DNA of 8,798 nucleotides, from contig OMTC01000169.1 in assembly GCA_900313845.1 (NCBI GenBank), forward strand, positions 1 to 8,798, in the 5' to 3' direction. Numbering within the stretch: the stretch's first letter is position 1; every line of letters starts with the position of its first letter. Of this stretch, positions 1 through 7,449 are shown piece by piece. This stretch comes from an uncultured Prevotellaceae bacterium (GTDB lineage Bacteria > Bacteroidota > Bacteroidia > Bacteroidales > Bacteroidaceae). The notes under the pieces are model-generated. The model made no database searches. It saw only the letters and a list, made by a program, of their open reading frames with translations, and was not told the origin of the DNA. A program made the translations under genes and the position numbers.

Positions 1-2601
1 CCTGAATGGAAGAGTTCAAAACCGAAGACTCCAAAGGATAAGATATGGTTGAGTCAGAAGGAGTACAACCCATTTTTGTGGAAGGCTTGGTTCTTGATGG
101 GTGAGGCACAGTTTCGGAAGGGTGAATACATGGAAGCAGCTTCCACCTTTGCCTATATCCAACGCTTGTATTTTTCCAGACCTGATTTGATTGCACGTGC
201 CCGACTGAGTGAGGCGAAGTGTTATGCCGAGCTCGATTGGATTTATGATGCTGAGCGATTGGTGAACGAGACACGCAGAGATAGTTTTCCGAAGAATTTG
301 GAAGCATTGCGTGCATCTGTTACCGCTGACTATCAGTTGAGGCAGAAACAGTACGAAGAGGCGATTCCGAACATCAAGTTTGCCATGAAGAAGAGCAGAG
401 GTGTGGAAAAAGCACGTTTGCACTTCTTGTTGGGTCAACTCTATAAAGAGATTGGTCAGAATCAGCTTGCCTTCAAGGAGTTCAAGAAGGTATATAAGAG
501 CAATCCGCCTTACGAATTGGAATTCAATGCGAGGATTCAGCAGACCGAAGTGATGTCGAAGGGACAAAGCAAGAAGATGATTAGTCGGTTGAAGGCGATG
601 GCTCGTAACCGCAAGAATCTCGACTATCTGGACCAAGTGTATTACGCGATGGGTAATATCTATCTTGCCCAAGGCGATTCGCTCCGTGCCATCTATGCCT
701 ATAAGGACGGAGTGGAGAAAAGCACGAGAAACGGTGTGGAGAAAGGTGTGGTGTGGCTGCACCTCGGTCAACTCTATTGGGAAAAAGAAGAATTCGTGAA
801 GGCTCAGGAGTGCTATGCTGGTGTGCTGGGTTTGTTTGATAAGGAGCGCGATGATTATAAGGAAATTGATGAGCGTGCGAAGATTTTGGAAGAACTGAAA
901 CCATTCGCTCAGGCTGTGGAGTTGCAGGACAGTTTACAAGAATTGGCAAGGATGGACTCCACGGAAATGCTGAAAAAGATTGACGGAATCATTGAGGAAC
1001 TGAAGAAGAAGGAGCGCGAGGAAGAGCGCAAGCAGATGGAAGCGACGGGTGGCGGTGCACAGAATAATCGTCCTAACCAGCCACAGACGGCTCAGAATCA
1101 GATGGGTGCAGGTAATCAGCAAGGCGGTTTGTGGTATTTCTATAATCCTGCTTCAGTGAGTGCTGGTAAGAACGAATTCAAGCGGAAATGGGGCGAGCGT
1201 GAATTGGCAGATGATTGGCGAAGAAGTAATAAGACGGTGTTGAGCAGTTTTGATGACGAGGTTGCTGAGGGAGATTCGGTGATGAATGATAGTGTGATGA
1301 CGGACAGTCTTGCCAACGACTCCACGATGCTCAATCCTGATGGAACAGAACTGAGTGAGGAGGAGAAGGAGCGACTGGAGAAGTTGAAAGAATACGAAGC
1401 CGACCCACACCGACGTGAGTATTATATCAAGGATATTCCTTACACCGAGGAGCAGATGGCAACCTCGAATGCAGCCCTCGTGGATGGACTCTATAACTCT
1501 GCTGTGATTTACAAGGACCGTATGGAGAACTTCCCGCTGGCAGAGCGAACCTTCCAAAGAATTCTCGTTGACTTCGAGGATTTTGAGCATTTGGATGAGC
1601 TATACTATAATATGTTCCAGCTCTATTCTCGACAAGGACGAGGGGAGGATGCCGAGGATTATCGACAGAAACTCATTGAGGGTTTCCCTGACAATGAGCA
1701 TGGCAAGATGATTGCTGACCCGAACTTCGAATTCAAGGGTCGCTTTGGCAAACAAATTGAGGATTCACTCTATACGGCTGCTTACGATGCCTACGAAGAA
1801 GGCAATTTCGACCATGTGATTGCAACGAATGAATATGCGGAGAAGGAATATCCGAAGGGTGACAACCGTGCCCGTTTCCTCTTCATCGATGCGATGAGTA
1901 AGTTGGAGAAGGGCGACCGTGGGCAGTTTATGAATGCCATGAAGAATATCGTGCAGACCTATCCACAGAGTACAGTGAGCGAATTGGCAGGATTATACGT
2001 GAAAGGCTTGCAGGAAGGAAGGATTCTTGCCAGCGGCAGAATGAGTTCGGGTAGCATTTGGAGCAGACGCATGGGAATGGCTTTGGCAGATTCGACGAAT
2101 GCAGATACGGTGTTTAAGGTTGACAAGAATGTGAATCACATGTTCGTGATTGCATACGAGCATGACAGCATCAACGAGAACCAGTTGATTTTCGAGGTGG
2201 CTCGCTATAACTTCTCGAACTTTGCCATTCGTTATTTCGACATGGAAACCGTGCGTGGCGATGGCATCGACCTGTTGCAGGTGAAGAGCTTTGTGAATTA
2301 TGATGAGGCATACGTGTATATGCATAAGCTGCTGAATTATAAGGATATGGCTAAGAAGTTGGAGGGACTGAAGATGTTTATCATTTCGGAGGATAACATG
2401 AAGGTGCTGATGAACGGCAAGAGTTTTGAGGAATACTTCGACTTCTATGACAGGAATTTCAACCGCATTGCTCACTTGCAGCTTGATGAGAATATACTCG
2501 ATGAACCAAAAGACTTGCCTACGCAGGAGGAACTGGAGGACATGCAGATGCAGGAGCAGAAGGAGGAAGAGATAGAGGATGAGGAGAACTTTATCTTCTA
2601 A
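1..2601 (+). CDS. sprE: SprE/PorW-type TPR lipoprotein of type IX secretion, 5'-truncated by window
   Basis: The frame is open from base 1, giving 866 visible residues before TAA at 2599-2601. The TTG at 49 is internal; the true start and the expected lipoprotein signal lie upstream of the window. Helical TPR-like repeats occupy roughly residues 20-110, 140-180 and 210-300, followed by a charged coiled-coil stretch and a short Gln/Asn/Gly-rich linker (about 340-375). Next comes a block reading LWYFYNP, then GKNEFKRKWGERELADDWRRSNK, which I recognise as the SprE/PorW signature. A Ser/Asp-rich segment, more TPR-like helices (about 485-670), a C-terminal domain and a very acidic tail ending ENFIF follow. 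In the family this outer-membrane-associated lipoprotein is needed for type IX secretion (gliding in Flavobacterium, gingipain export in Porphyromonas). Its neighbour porX supports the call. Family assignment is from recalled sequence, not a search. Confidence 0.85.
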   Translation, partial: PEWKSSKPKTPKDKIWLSQKEYNPFLWKAWFLMGEAQFRKGEYMEAASTFAYIQRLYFSRPDLIARARLSEAKCYAELDWIYDAERLVNETRRDSFPKNLEALRASVTADYQLRQKQYEEAIPNIKFAMKKSRGVEKARLHFLLGQLYKEIGQNQLAFKEFKKVYKSNPPYELEFNARIQQTEVMSKGQSKKMISRLKAMARNRKNLDYLDQVYYAMGNIYLAQGDSLRAIYAYKDGVEKSTRNGVEKGVVWLHLGQLYWEKEEFVKAQECYAGVLGLFDKERDDYKEIDERAKILEELKPFAQAVELQDSLQELARMDSTEMLKKIDGIIEELKKKEREEERKQMEATGGGAQNNRPNQPQTAQNQMGAGNQQGGLWYFYNPASVSAGKNEFKRKWGERELADDWRRSNKTVLSSFDDEVAEGDSVMNDSVMTDSLANDSTMLNPDGTELSEEEKERLEKLKEYEADPHRREYYIKDIPYTEEQMATSNAALVDGLYNSAVIYKDRMENFPLAERTFQRILVDFEDFEHLDELYYNMFQLYSRQGRGEDAEDYRQKLIEGFPDNEHGKMIADPNFEFKGRFGKQIEDSLYTAAYDAYEEGNFDHVIATNEYAEKEYPKGDNRARFLFIDAMSKLEKGDRGQFMNAMKNIVQTYPQSTVSELAGLYVKGLQEGRILASGRMSSGSIWSRRMGMALADSTNADTVFKVDKNVNHMFVIAYEHDSINENQLIFEVARYNFSNFAIRYFDMETVRGDGIDLLQVKSFVNYDEAYVYMHKLLNYKDMAKKLEGLKMFIISEDNMKVLMNGKSFEEYFDFYDRNFNRIAHLQLDENILDEPKDLPTQEELEDMQMQEQKEEEIEDEENFIF

Positions 2602-2610
2602 GGAGGAAGG

Positions 2611-2800
2611 GCCTCGGCAAAACCGAGGCTTACTGAGAAAGGAAAGCAGAAAGGCCTCGGCAAAACCGAGGCGCACGGTGGCTGAGGGAAGAGGAAAGGC
2701 TTCGGCAGAACCGAAGCTTACTGAGAAAGGGAAGAGGAAAGGCCTCGGCGAAACCGAGGCGAACGGTGGCTGAGGGAAGAGGCTTCGGCAAAACCGAAGC
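2611..2800 (+). repeat. Tandem array of five 19-nt palindromic hairpins (88-bp higher-order repeat)
   Basis: Five perfect 7-bp stems with 5-nt loops lie at 2611-2629, 2654-2672, 2699-2717, 2742-2760 and 2782-2800. Copies 1, 2 and 4 have stem GCCTCGG/CCGAGGC; copies 3 and 5 have GCTTCGG/CCGAAGC, so the third base pair changes on both sides together. Loops are CAAAA (1, 2, 5), CAGAA (3) and CGAAA (4). The sequence after each copy alternates: TTACTGAGAAAGG after 1 and 3, and GMACGGTGGCTGAGGG or a close variant after 2, 4 and 5. Copies 1 and 3, and copies 2 and 4, are each exactly 88 bp apart, showing duplication of a two-hairpin unit. Most copies are preceded by GGAAAG or similar. No T-run follows on the + strand, so they are not ordinary intrinsic terminators. 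They resemble REP/BIME-type intergenic palindromes; function unknown. Confidence 0.9.
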
Positions 2801-2858
2801 GAACGGTGGCTGAAAAAGGAGGGACTTTAGTGAAATTTAAGAACAAAATATTAAGATA
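2801..2858 (+). other. AT-rich leader before porX
   Basis: After the last hairpin comes the second-type flank (GAACGGTGGCTGA), then an AT-rich stretch leading to the porX ATG. I see no strong Shine-Dalgarno sequence at a normal distance; the bases just before the ATG are A/T only, which is usual for Bacteroidota. I could not find a convincing TAnnTTTG promoter element here, so porX may be read from a promoter upstream of sprE or from one I cannot recognise. Confidence 0.4.
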
Positions 2859-4412
2859 ATGGTACAAGGAACATTGCTGTGGGTGGATGATGAAATTGAA
2901 TTGCTTCGCCCACATATTATATTTTTAGAGAAGAAAGATTATGAGGTGGTGACTGCTACGAATGGGCAGGACGCGATTGACTTGTGCCAAGAAAGGAACT
3001 TCGACTTGATTTTCCTGGATGAGAATATGCCAGGTTTGACGGGTTTGGAGACCTTGCAACGCATCAAGGAGGTAAATCCTACCGTGCCTACGGTGATGGT
3101 GACGAAGAGTGAGGAGGAGAATATCATGGACCAGGCGATTGGTGCAAAGATTGCGGATTATCTGATTAAGCCTGTCAATCCCAACCAGATACTTTTGACG
3201 CTCAAGCGCCATCTGCACAAGAAGGCGATTGAGACCGACCAGACCAATTCGAGTTATCAGCAGAACTTCGGGAATATCAGTATGCAAATCAATGATGCCC
3301 GAAATTTGGACGACTGGATGGAGGTGTATAAGAAGTTGGTGTTTTGGGAATTGGAGCTGGCAGAGACCGATAGTCCGATGAAGGAGATGCTGCAAATGCA
3401 GAAGTCGGATGCTAATCAGGAGTTTGCCAAGTTTGTCATGAAGAACTATATCGATTGGTTGAATGACCCAGACCATCGTCCTATCATGAGCCCCGACATC
3501 TTCAAGAAGATGATTTTCCCTTTGCTCAACGCAGGAGAACAGGTTTATTTGGTGGTGTTCGATAATTTGCGATATGACCAATGGAGGGTGATTAGTCAGC
3601 AGTTGGCAGATGATTTCATTTTCGATGAGAACCTCTATGTGTCGATTCTTCCGACCGCTACCCAGTATGCTCGTAATTCCATCTTCGCAGGACTGATGCC
3701 GAACCAGATTGCGACGATGTTCCCTGAGTTGTGGGTGGATGAGGACGAGGAAGAAGGCAAGAACCTCAATGAAGCACCACTGATTCAGACACAGCTCGAT
3801 AGATACAGAAGAAGCGAGAGCTTTAGTTACTCGAAACTGAACCATTCGGCAGAGACAGAGAAGTTGGTCAACCAGTTCAGGCAATTGAGTACGAAGCAGT
3901 TGAACGTGATTGTGGTGAACTTCATCGATATGCTTTCTCATGCCAGAACGGAATCAACGATGGTGAGGGAGTTGGCATCGGACGAGATAGCTTACCGCAG
4001 TATCACGTCGAGTTGGTTCCGACATTCACCAGTGAGCGAACTTTTCCATGCGTTGGCAAATACCAATGCGAAGATTGTGGTTACCACGGACCATGGTTCG
4101 ATTCGCGTGAATACACCTACGAAGATTATCGGTGACAAGAACACGAATACGAACTTGAGATATAAGTTGGGCAAGAATTTGTCGTATAATGCCAAGGATT
4201 TGTTTGTGTTGAAGAATCCGAAGATGGCATTCTTGCCAGCTCCGAATCTTTCGACGAGTTATGTGTTTGCGAAGGGTGATGCTTTCTTCGCCTACCCTAA
4301 TAATTATAATTATTATGTGTCTTACTATAGGAATACTTTCCAACATGGCGGTATTTCGATGGAGGAGATGCTCATTCCACTCGTGACGCTGACAAGCAAG
4401 AAGAGAAGGTAG
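2859..4412 (+). CDS. porX: PorX: receiver + PglZ (alkaline-phosphatase superfamily) regulator of type IX secretion
   Basis: A 517-residue protein, the usual PorX length. The N-terminal receiver domain (about 1-120) keeps the acidic pair D10/D11 in LLWVDDE, the phospho-acceptor D54 in IFLDENMPG, T82 and K104 in LIKPVNP, so it should be phosphorylatable. A helical linker (about 130-220) leads to a PglZ domain with alkaline-phosphatase-like metal-site residues: D235 in VVFDNLR, the PTAT threonines T266/T268, D357 and H361 in FIDMLSH, D411/H412 in TTDHGS, and H496 in FQHGG. In Porphyromonas and Flavobacterium PorX is a cytoplasmic response regulator required for type IX secretion; it is linked to the kinase PorY in Porphyromonas, and its PglZ domain has been reported to hydrolyse oligonucleotides. 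The ATG at 2859 gives the typical N-terminus. No damage is seen. The upstream hairpin array separates it from sprE; tsaE follows after 59 bp. Confidence 0.95.
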   Translation: MVQGTLLWVDDEIELLRPHIIFLEKKDYEVVTATNGQDAIDLCQERNFDLIFLDENMPGLTGLETLQRIKEVNPTVPTVMVTKSEEENIMDQAIGAKIADYLIKPVNPNQILLTLKRHLHKKAIETDQTNSSYQQNFGNISMQINDARNLDDWMEVYKKLVFWELELAETDSPMKEMLQMQKSDANQEFAKFVMKNYIDWLNDPDHRPIMSPDIFKKMIFPLLNAGEQVYLVVFDNLRYDQWRVISQQLADDFIFDENLYVSILPTATQYARNSIFAGLMPNQIATMFPELWVDEDEEEGKNLNEAPLIQTQLDRYRRSESFSYSKLNHSAETEKLVNQFRQLSTKQLNVIVVNFIDMLSHARTESTMVRELASDEIAYRSITSSWFRHSPVSELFHALANTNAKIVVTTDHGSIRVNTPTKIIGDKNTNTNLRYKLGKNLSYNAKDLFVLKNPKMAFLPAPNLSTSYVFAKGDAFFAYPNNYNYYVSYYRNTFQHGGISMEEMLIPLVTLTSKKRR

Positions 4413-4435
4413 AGAAGAGTGAAAAGTGAAAAAGG

Positions 4436-4454
4436 GCTTCGGCAAAACCGAAGC
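4436..4454 (+). repeat. Solitary sixth copy of the 19-nt hairpin, between porX and tsaE
   Basis: GCTTCGG, loop CAAAA, CCGAAGC: identical to copy 5 of the array at 2782-2800. It is followed by TTGCTGAGAACGG, a relative of the TTACTGAGAAAGG flank of array copies 1 and 3, so the repeated unit includes flanking sequence and not just the palindrome. It lies 23 bp after the porX stop and 17 bp before the tsaE start. No T-run follows on the + strand. On the - strand the hairpin is followed by CCTTTTTC, but no gene on that strand would end here. Confidence 0.88.
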
Positions 4455-4471
4455 TTGCTGAGAACGGAAAA

Positions 4472-4903
4472 ATGGAAATTATTATTGAATCAATCGATCA
4501 GATAAGGGAGGCAGCGAAGGAGTTTGTAGCTCAGATGGGCGAGAACAAGGTGTTTGCCTTCTATGGAAAGATGGGAGCGGGAAAGACGACTTTCATCAAG
4601 GCGATATGTGAGGAATTAGGTGTGGAGGATGTGATTAATTCGCCAACGTTTGCAATCGTGAATGAGTATTTGGATGGGAAAGGAGAACCGATTTACCATT
4701 TCGACTTCTATCGAATCAAGAAGGAGAGCGAGGCGTATGATATAGGTTTCGAGGACTATGTGTATAGCGGGAATCTGTGCTTCATGGAATGGCCCGAACT
4801 CATCGAGGATTTGTTGCCAGTAGATGCTGTGAGGGTGATGATTGAGGAAGAGGACGATGGGAAAAGAACGGTAAAGACCCTCCCCCTTACCCCTCCCTGT
4901 TAG
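4472..4903 (+). CDS. tsaE: TsaE, ATPase of the tRNA t6A37 threonylcarbamoylation complex
   Basis: A 143-residue P-loop protein, normal for TsaE. Seen directly: the Walker A motif GKMGAGKTT (residues 32-40), the SPTF motif (57-60), HFDFYRI (about 76-82) and the EWPEL block (106-110), in the order typical of the family. With TsaB and TsaD, TsaE drives the ATP-dependent cycle that installs threonylcarbamoyl on A37 of ANN-decoding tRNAs; it acts in the cytoplasm. The ATG at 4472 is preceded by an A-rich leader. The last residues (TLPLTPPC) are encoded by a C-rich inverted repeat and do not look like native TsaE sequence, so the natural C-terminus may have been replaced or extended by a few residues. 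As I recall, a porX-tsaE pair is common in Bacteroidota, which fits the same-strand 59-bp spacing. Confidence 0.93.
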   Translation: MEIIIESIDQIREAAKEFVAQMGENKVFAFYGKMGAGKTTFIKAICEELGVEDVINSPTFAIVNEYLDGKGEPIYHFDFYRIKKESEAYDIGFEDYVYSGNLCFMEWPELIEDLLPVDAVRVMIEEEDDGKRTVKTLPLTPPC

Positions 4904-4910
4904 GGCGGGG
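4877..4910 (+). repeat. C/G-rich inverted repeat overlapping the tsaE stop codon
   Basis: A pyrimidine-rich run begins at 4878 and leads into an interrupted palindrome at 4890-4910: CCCC, T, CCCT, loop GTT, AGGG, C, GGGG. It forms two 4-bp G-C-rich stem blocks separated by one T-C mismatch. The tsaE stop (TAG, 4901-4903) sits across the loop and right arm. Composition differs sharply from the neighbouring coding DNA. Similar CTCCCC...GGGGAG elements are scattered between genes in many Bacteroides and Prevotella genomes (recalled). No T-run follows, so it is a weak terminator candidate at best. Confidence 0.6.
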
Positions 4911-4938
4911 AGTAGAAGCACAGGAGACTGAAAAGGAT

Positions 4939-5910
4939 ATGCTGCGTTTGCTTGCTTACATGAAGCATGCAATGCTCTTTAACCAATCGACTCCTCAGGA
5001 AAAGGCGTATCTGCATTTCGACAATACGGGCTATTTCAAAGGGGAGACGATGCATTTCAAGGCTTACGTGGTGAGGGCTGACAATGGAAAACCAACGAAT
5101 ATCAGCAAGGTGCTTTATGTGGAATTACTCAATCCGAGTGGGGATGTGGTGGAAACGCGTAAACTCTATGTGCAGAACGGTGAATCCGAAGGAGATATTA
5201 AGTTGGATAGCCTGTTCGGAACAGGGTTCTATGAGGTACGGGCTTTCACGCGATATATGATGAATTGGGGAGGAAATGGCGTGTTTTCACGTGTGTTCCC
5301 GATTTTCAAGAAACCCGCTGCTGAAGGTGACTACGGTGATCCAAAGATTGACGACTTGAGTTATAGACATCGACTGCCCAATGGACGCGAAGATGCCTCC
5401 GAAGAACAGACCATTGCCAAGAAAGCGGCTACCAGCAAGGGCTATACCCTTCATTTCTATCCCGAAGGAGGAGATTTGGTGGTGGGGTTGCAGAGTCGAG
5501 TGGCATTCAGTGTGACCGACAAGGACGGGAGGCATGCAGCCGTGAAAGGAATGGTGATAGATTCATCAGGAGAGACTTTGACGATTGCTCAGAGTGGGGA
5601 AGACGGACGAGGAACTTTTGTGATTCGTCCTGATGGCAAGGCAATGACCTTTGTGGTGACTGATGATAATGGCAAGAAACATGAATACGACTTGCCTCAA
5701 GCCAAGGCAGAAGGCTGTGTGCTCAAATTGAATGCCGTGGGGAATCCTGGTGGGGCTGAGGATGAACTGACCATGACATTGCAAGCATCAAAAATGATGC
5801 AAGGACGACTGTTGGGCTATACGATTATCAATGGTGGTGCTGTGGTGCAGTGCGATACGATGACAGCAGAAAGATTGATGGAGGTGGAGTTCGACCGAGT
5901 CTTACTTTGA
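4939..5910 (+). CDS. MG2-domain (macroglobulin-like) surface protein, N-terminal fragment
   Basis: 323 residues before a frame-breaking TGA at 5908-5910. The block HAMLFNQSTPQEKAYLHFDN (residues 10-29) and the following GYFKGETMHFKAYVV are the hallmark of Bacteroidota MG2-domain proteins with a C-terminal plug-like region; the MG2 domain spans about 22-110. A second beta-rich module starts near FYPEGGDLVVG (about 172). The family is normally exported, but no signal peptide is visible: the protein begins MLRLLAYMKHAMLF, and the upstream frame stays open to 4846 through repeat-derived and tsaE-overlapping sequence. The 5' end may therefore be missing. Recognisable homology ends at EFDR (codon 5896-5898); the last residues VLL are out of frame. 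The rest of the gene resumes in another frame at about 5895. Exact role in the envelope is unknown; no gene symbol is established. Confidence 0.75.
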   Translation: MLRLLAYMKHAMLFNQSTPQEKAYLHFDNTGYFKGETMHFKAYVVRADNGKPTNISKVLYVELLNPSGDVVETRKLYVQNGESEGDIKLDSLFGTGFYEVRAFTRYMMNWGGNGVFSRVFPIFKKPAAEGDYGDPKIDDLSYRHRLPNGREDASEEQTIAKKAATSKGYTLHFYPEGGDLVVGLQSRVAFSVTDKDGRHAAVKGMVIDSSGETLTIAQSGEDGRGTFVIRPDGKAMTFVVTDDNGKKHEYDLPQAKAEGCVLKLNAVGNPGGAEDELTMTLQASKMMQGRLLGYTIINGGAVVQCDTMTAERLMEVEFDRVLL

Positions 5911-7427
5911 CGGCAGAGCCGAATTCATCGGTAAGTTTTTCTGCTATGGATGCCGCTACGCTGACCAATGGAAAAGTGGGCAATGCCAAGACTTGGATGC
6001 TGTTGGGTAGTGAGGTGAAGGGCTATATAGAGAATCCCGACTATTATTTCGAAAAGGATGACAAGGAGCATCGCGAGGCAGCCGACCTGCTGATGATGGT
6101 GCAGGGATGGCGTCGCTACAATTGGAAATTGCATGCAGGACAGATGAAATTTGAGGAGTTGGAAGGCAATCTTGGTAAGATTCAGCAGATTGAGGACAAA
6201 CTATACCTCTTTGGCAAACTGAAACCTGACGTGAACGTATGGCGCAAGAAGCACCCTGTGGCTGGAGTGAACTTGACTGCCTACCTTTATAATAAAACGG
6301 GTGAGCACTACACTGGCAGCACTGTGACCGACAGTGTGGGTGGTTATGCCTTTGAATTGCCGAATTTGAAAGGCGAATGGAACATGTTTCTCCAGACGCA
6401 ATGGGACGATAAGAATGCCCATTACGTAGTTGCCATCGACCGTCATTTCTCGCCTGTGGGCAGAACCCTTTCGCCTTACGAAACAGAGATGATTCCGCTG
6501 CCAGAGGAATTCATGAAACTGAAGCGGAAAGTGGGTGATGAGCAGGAAACGGAGATAGAAGGAAAACTGAGAATGTCGGGTACGGGCAAGAATGCCAGTT
6601 ATGTGTTGCCAACAGTGAAAATCAAGAAACGCTATTTCACCGACAGTTCCAATTTGCCTTGGTATGATGAGAAAACGGGTGCCAGAAAGTCCACTATCTA
6701 TTACAATCTGGATGAGGCTTCCGACCGCATCGCCGACGAGGGTGAAGTATTGCCAACCCTCTATGCCTGGTTGATGAAGAAGAACAATTTTTTCAGTGGA
6801 ACGGAGGTCATGGAAGACATGTGGATAATCGGCAATGACACGACGGGTGAGTTGCAGGATGCTCGCAATTCGGATGAACCTCCATTGGATTTTTCCAAAG
6901 TGGTGTTTAAGGATGGTTTGTTCTACAAGAACCGTCCGATAATCTGGATTGTGAACAACACTTATTGCACAGTGACACAATTTCCTGAACGTCCTACTTA
7001 TAACATAAGGTGGAAGAACAATGATAGTGGTGCTACGGCAATGCCAGATTTTATTGATGAGGTGAAGAGTGTGTATATCTCTGAGGACGATGATAATTAC
7101 ACGAAGTTTGTGCAAGCCGATGAGTTGTATGCCATGCATCCTGTTACCATATTTGTTTATACCCATCCTCAGTTCTTCAACAAGGAGAAAGGATTTCGTC
7201 ACACCCATTTCCAAGGATTCAACGAGCCAGAGGCTTTCGTGATGGAGGATTACAGTGTGATGCCAGCGATGGAGGATTTCCGTCGCACCCTCTACTGGCA
7301 ACCAAGGGTGAAGATTGACGCTAATGGTCAGGGGCGTGTGGAATTCTTCAATAATTCCTCTTGCACGCAGATGTATATTTCTGCTGAAGGAATCACACCG
7401 AGCGGTAAATTTATTGTGAGCGAGTAG
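5850..7427 (+). CDS. MG2-domain surface protein, C-terminal fragment (same gene, shifted frame)
   Basis: This is the continuation of the gene at 4939, in a different frame. The nearest in-frame start is a GTG at 5850, but residues before about 5895 overlap the other fragment and are not native; homology begins at PSLTLTAEPNSSVSFSAMDA. Next are GSEVKGYIENPDYYFE and LLMMVQGWRRYNW, both typical of the family, then a carboxypeptidase-regulatory-like beta segment (about residues 120-185), and a plug-like region starting near VLPTVKIKKRYF, reminiscent of TonB-receptor plug domains. The end, FFNNSSCTQMYISAEGITPS, is also family-typical and terminates normally at TAG 7425-7427. The usual segment joining the two fragments, about 50-70 residues by memory of homologues, is absent, so the frame change appears to be a deletion and not a one-base slip. 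The product as written would be non-functional or an artefact. Confidence 0.72.
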   Translation: MRYDDSRKIDGGGVRPSLTLTAEPNSSVSFSAMDAATLTNGKVGNAKTWMLLGSEVKGYIENPDYYFEKDDKEHREAADLLMMVQGWRRYNWKLHAGQMKFEELEGNLGKIQQIEDKLYLFGKLKPDVNVWRKKHPVAGVNLTAYLYNKTGEHYTGSTVTDSVGGYAFELPNLKGEWNMFLQTQWDDKNAHYVVAIDRHFSPVGRTLSPYETEMIPLPEEFMKLKRKVGDEQETEIEGKLRMSGTGKNASYVLPTVKIKKRYFTDSSNLPWYDEKTGARKSTIYYNLDEASDRIADEGEVLPTLYAWLMKKNNFFSGTEVMEDMWIIGNDTTGELQDARNSDEPPLDFSKVVFKDGLFYKNRPIIWIVNNTYCTVTQFPERPTYNIRWKNNDSGATAMPDFIDEVKSVYISEDDDNYTKFVQADELYAMHPVTIFVYTHPQFFNKEKGFRHTHFQGFNEPEAFVMEDYSVMPAMEDFRRTLYWQPRVKIDANGQGRVEFFNNSSCTQMYISAEGITPSGKFIVSE

Positions 7428-7449
7428 TGATGAATTGAAGAAATTTGCG

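Noticed and set aside
17..27. An AAAACCGAAG match to the right half of the hairpin
   Set aside because: It lies inside sprE coding sequence, lacks the left arm, and is explained by ordinary codons.
49..51. TTG at 49 as the sprE start
   Set aside because: The frame is open and family-like upstream to base 1, and the protein lacks its lipoprotein signal from this point.
2579..2773. A 64-codon reading frame through the hairpin array, overlapping the end of sprE
   Set aside because: Its sequence is only the repeat read in frame (ASAKPR/ASAEPK blocks), it has no domain, and the array's indels and flank changes show no sign of codon conservation.
2611..2800. CRISPR array
   Set aside because: Repeats are 19-nt perfect palindromes with spacers that are themselves repeated (two alternating types), the opposite of unique CRISPR spacers; no cas gene is nearby.
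2611..4454. The hairpins as intrinsic terminators for sprE and porX
   Set aside because: None is followed by a T-run on the + strand; the copy at 4436 has a T-rich stretch only on the - strand, where no gene ends.
5890..5910. Programmed ribosomal frameshift in the MG2 gene
   Set aside because: No slippery heptamer is seen and conserved residues are missing, which recoding cannot supply.
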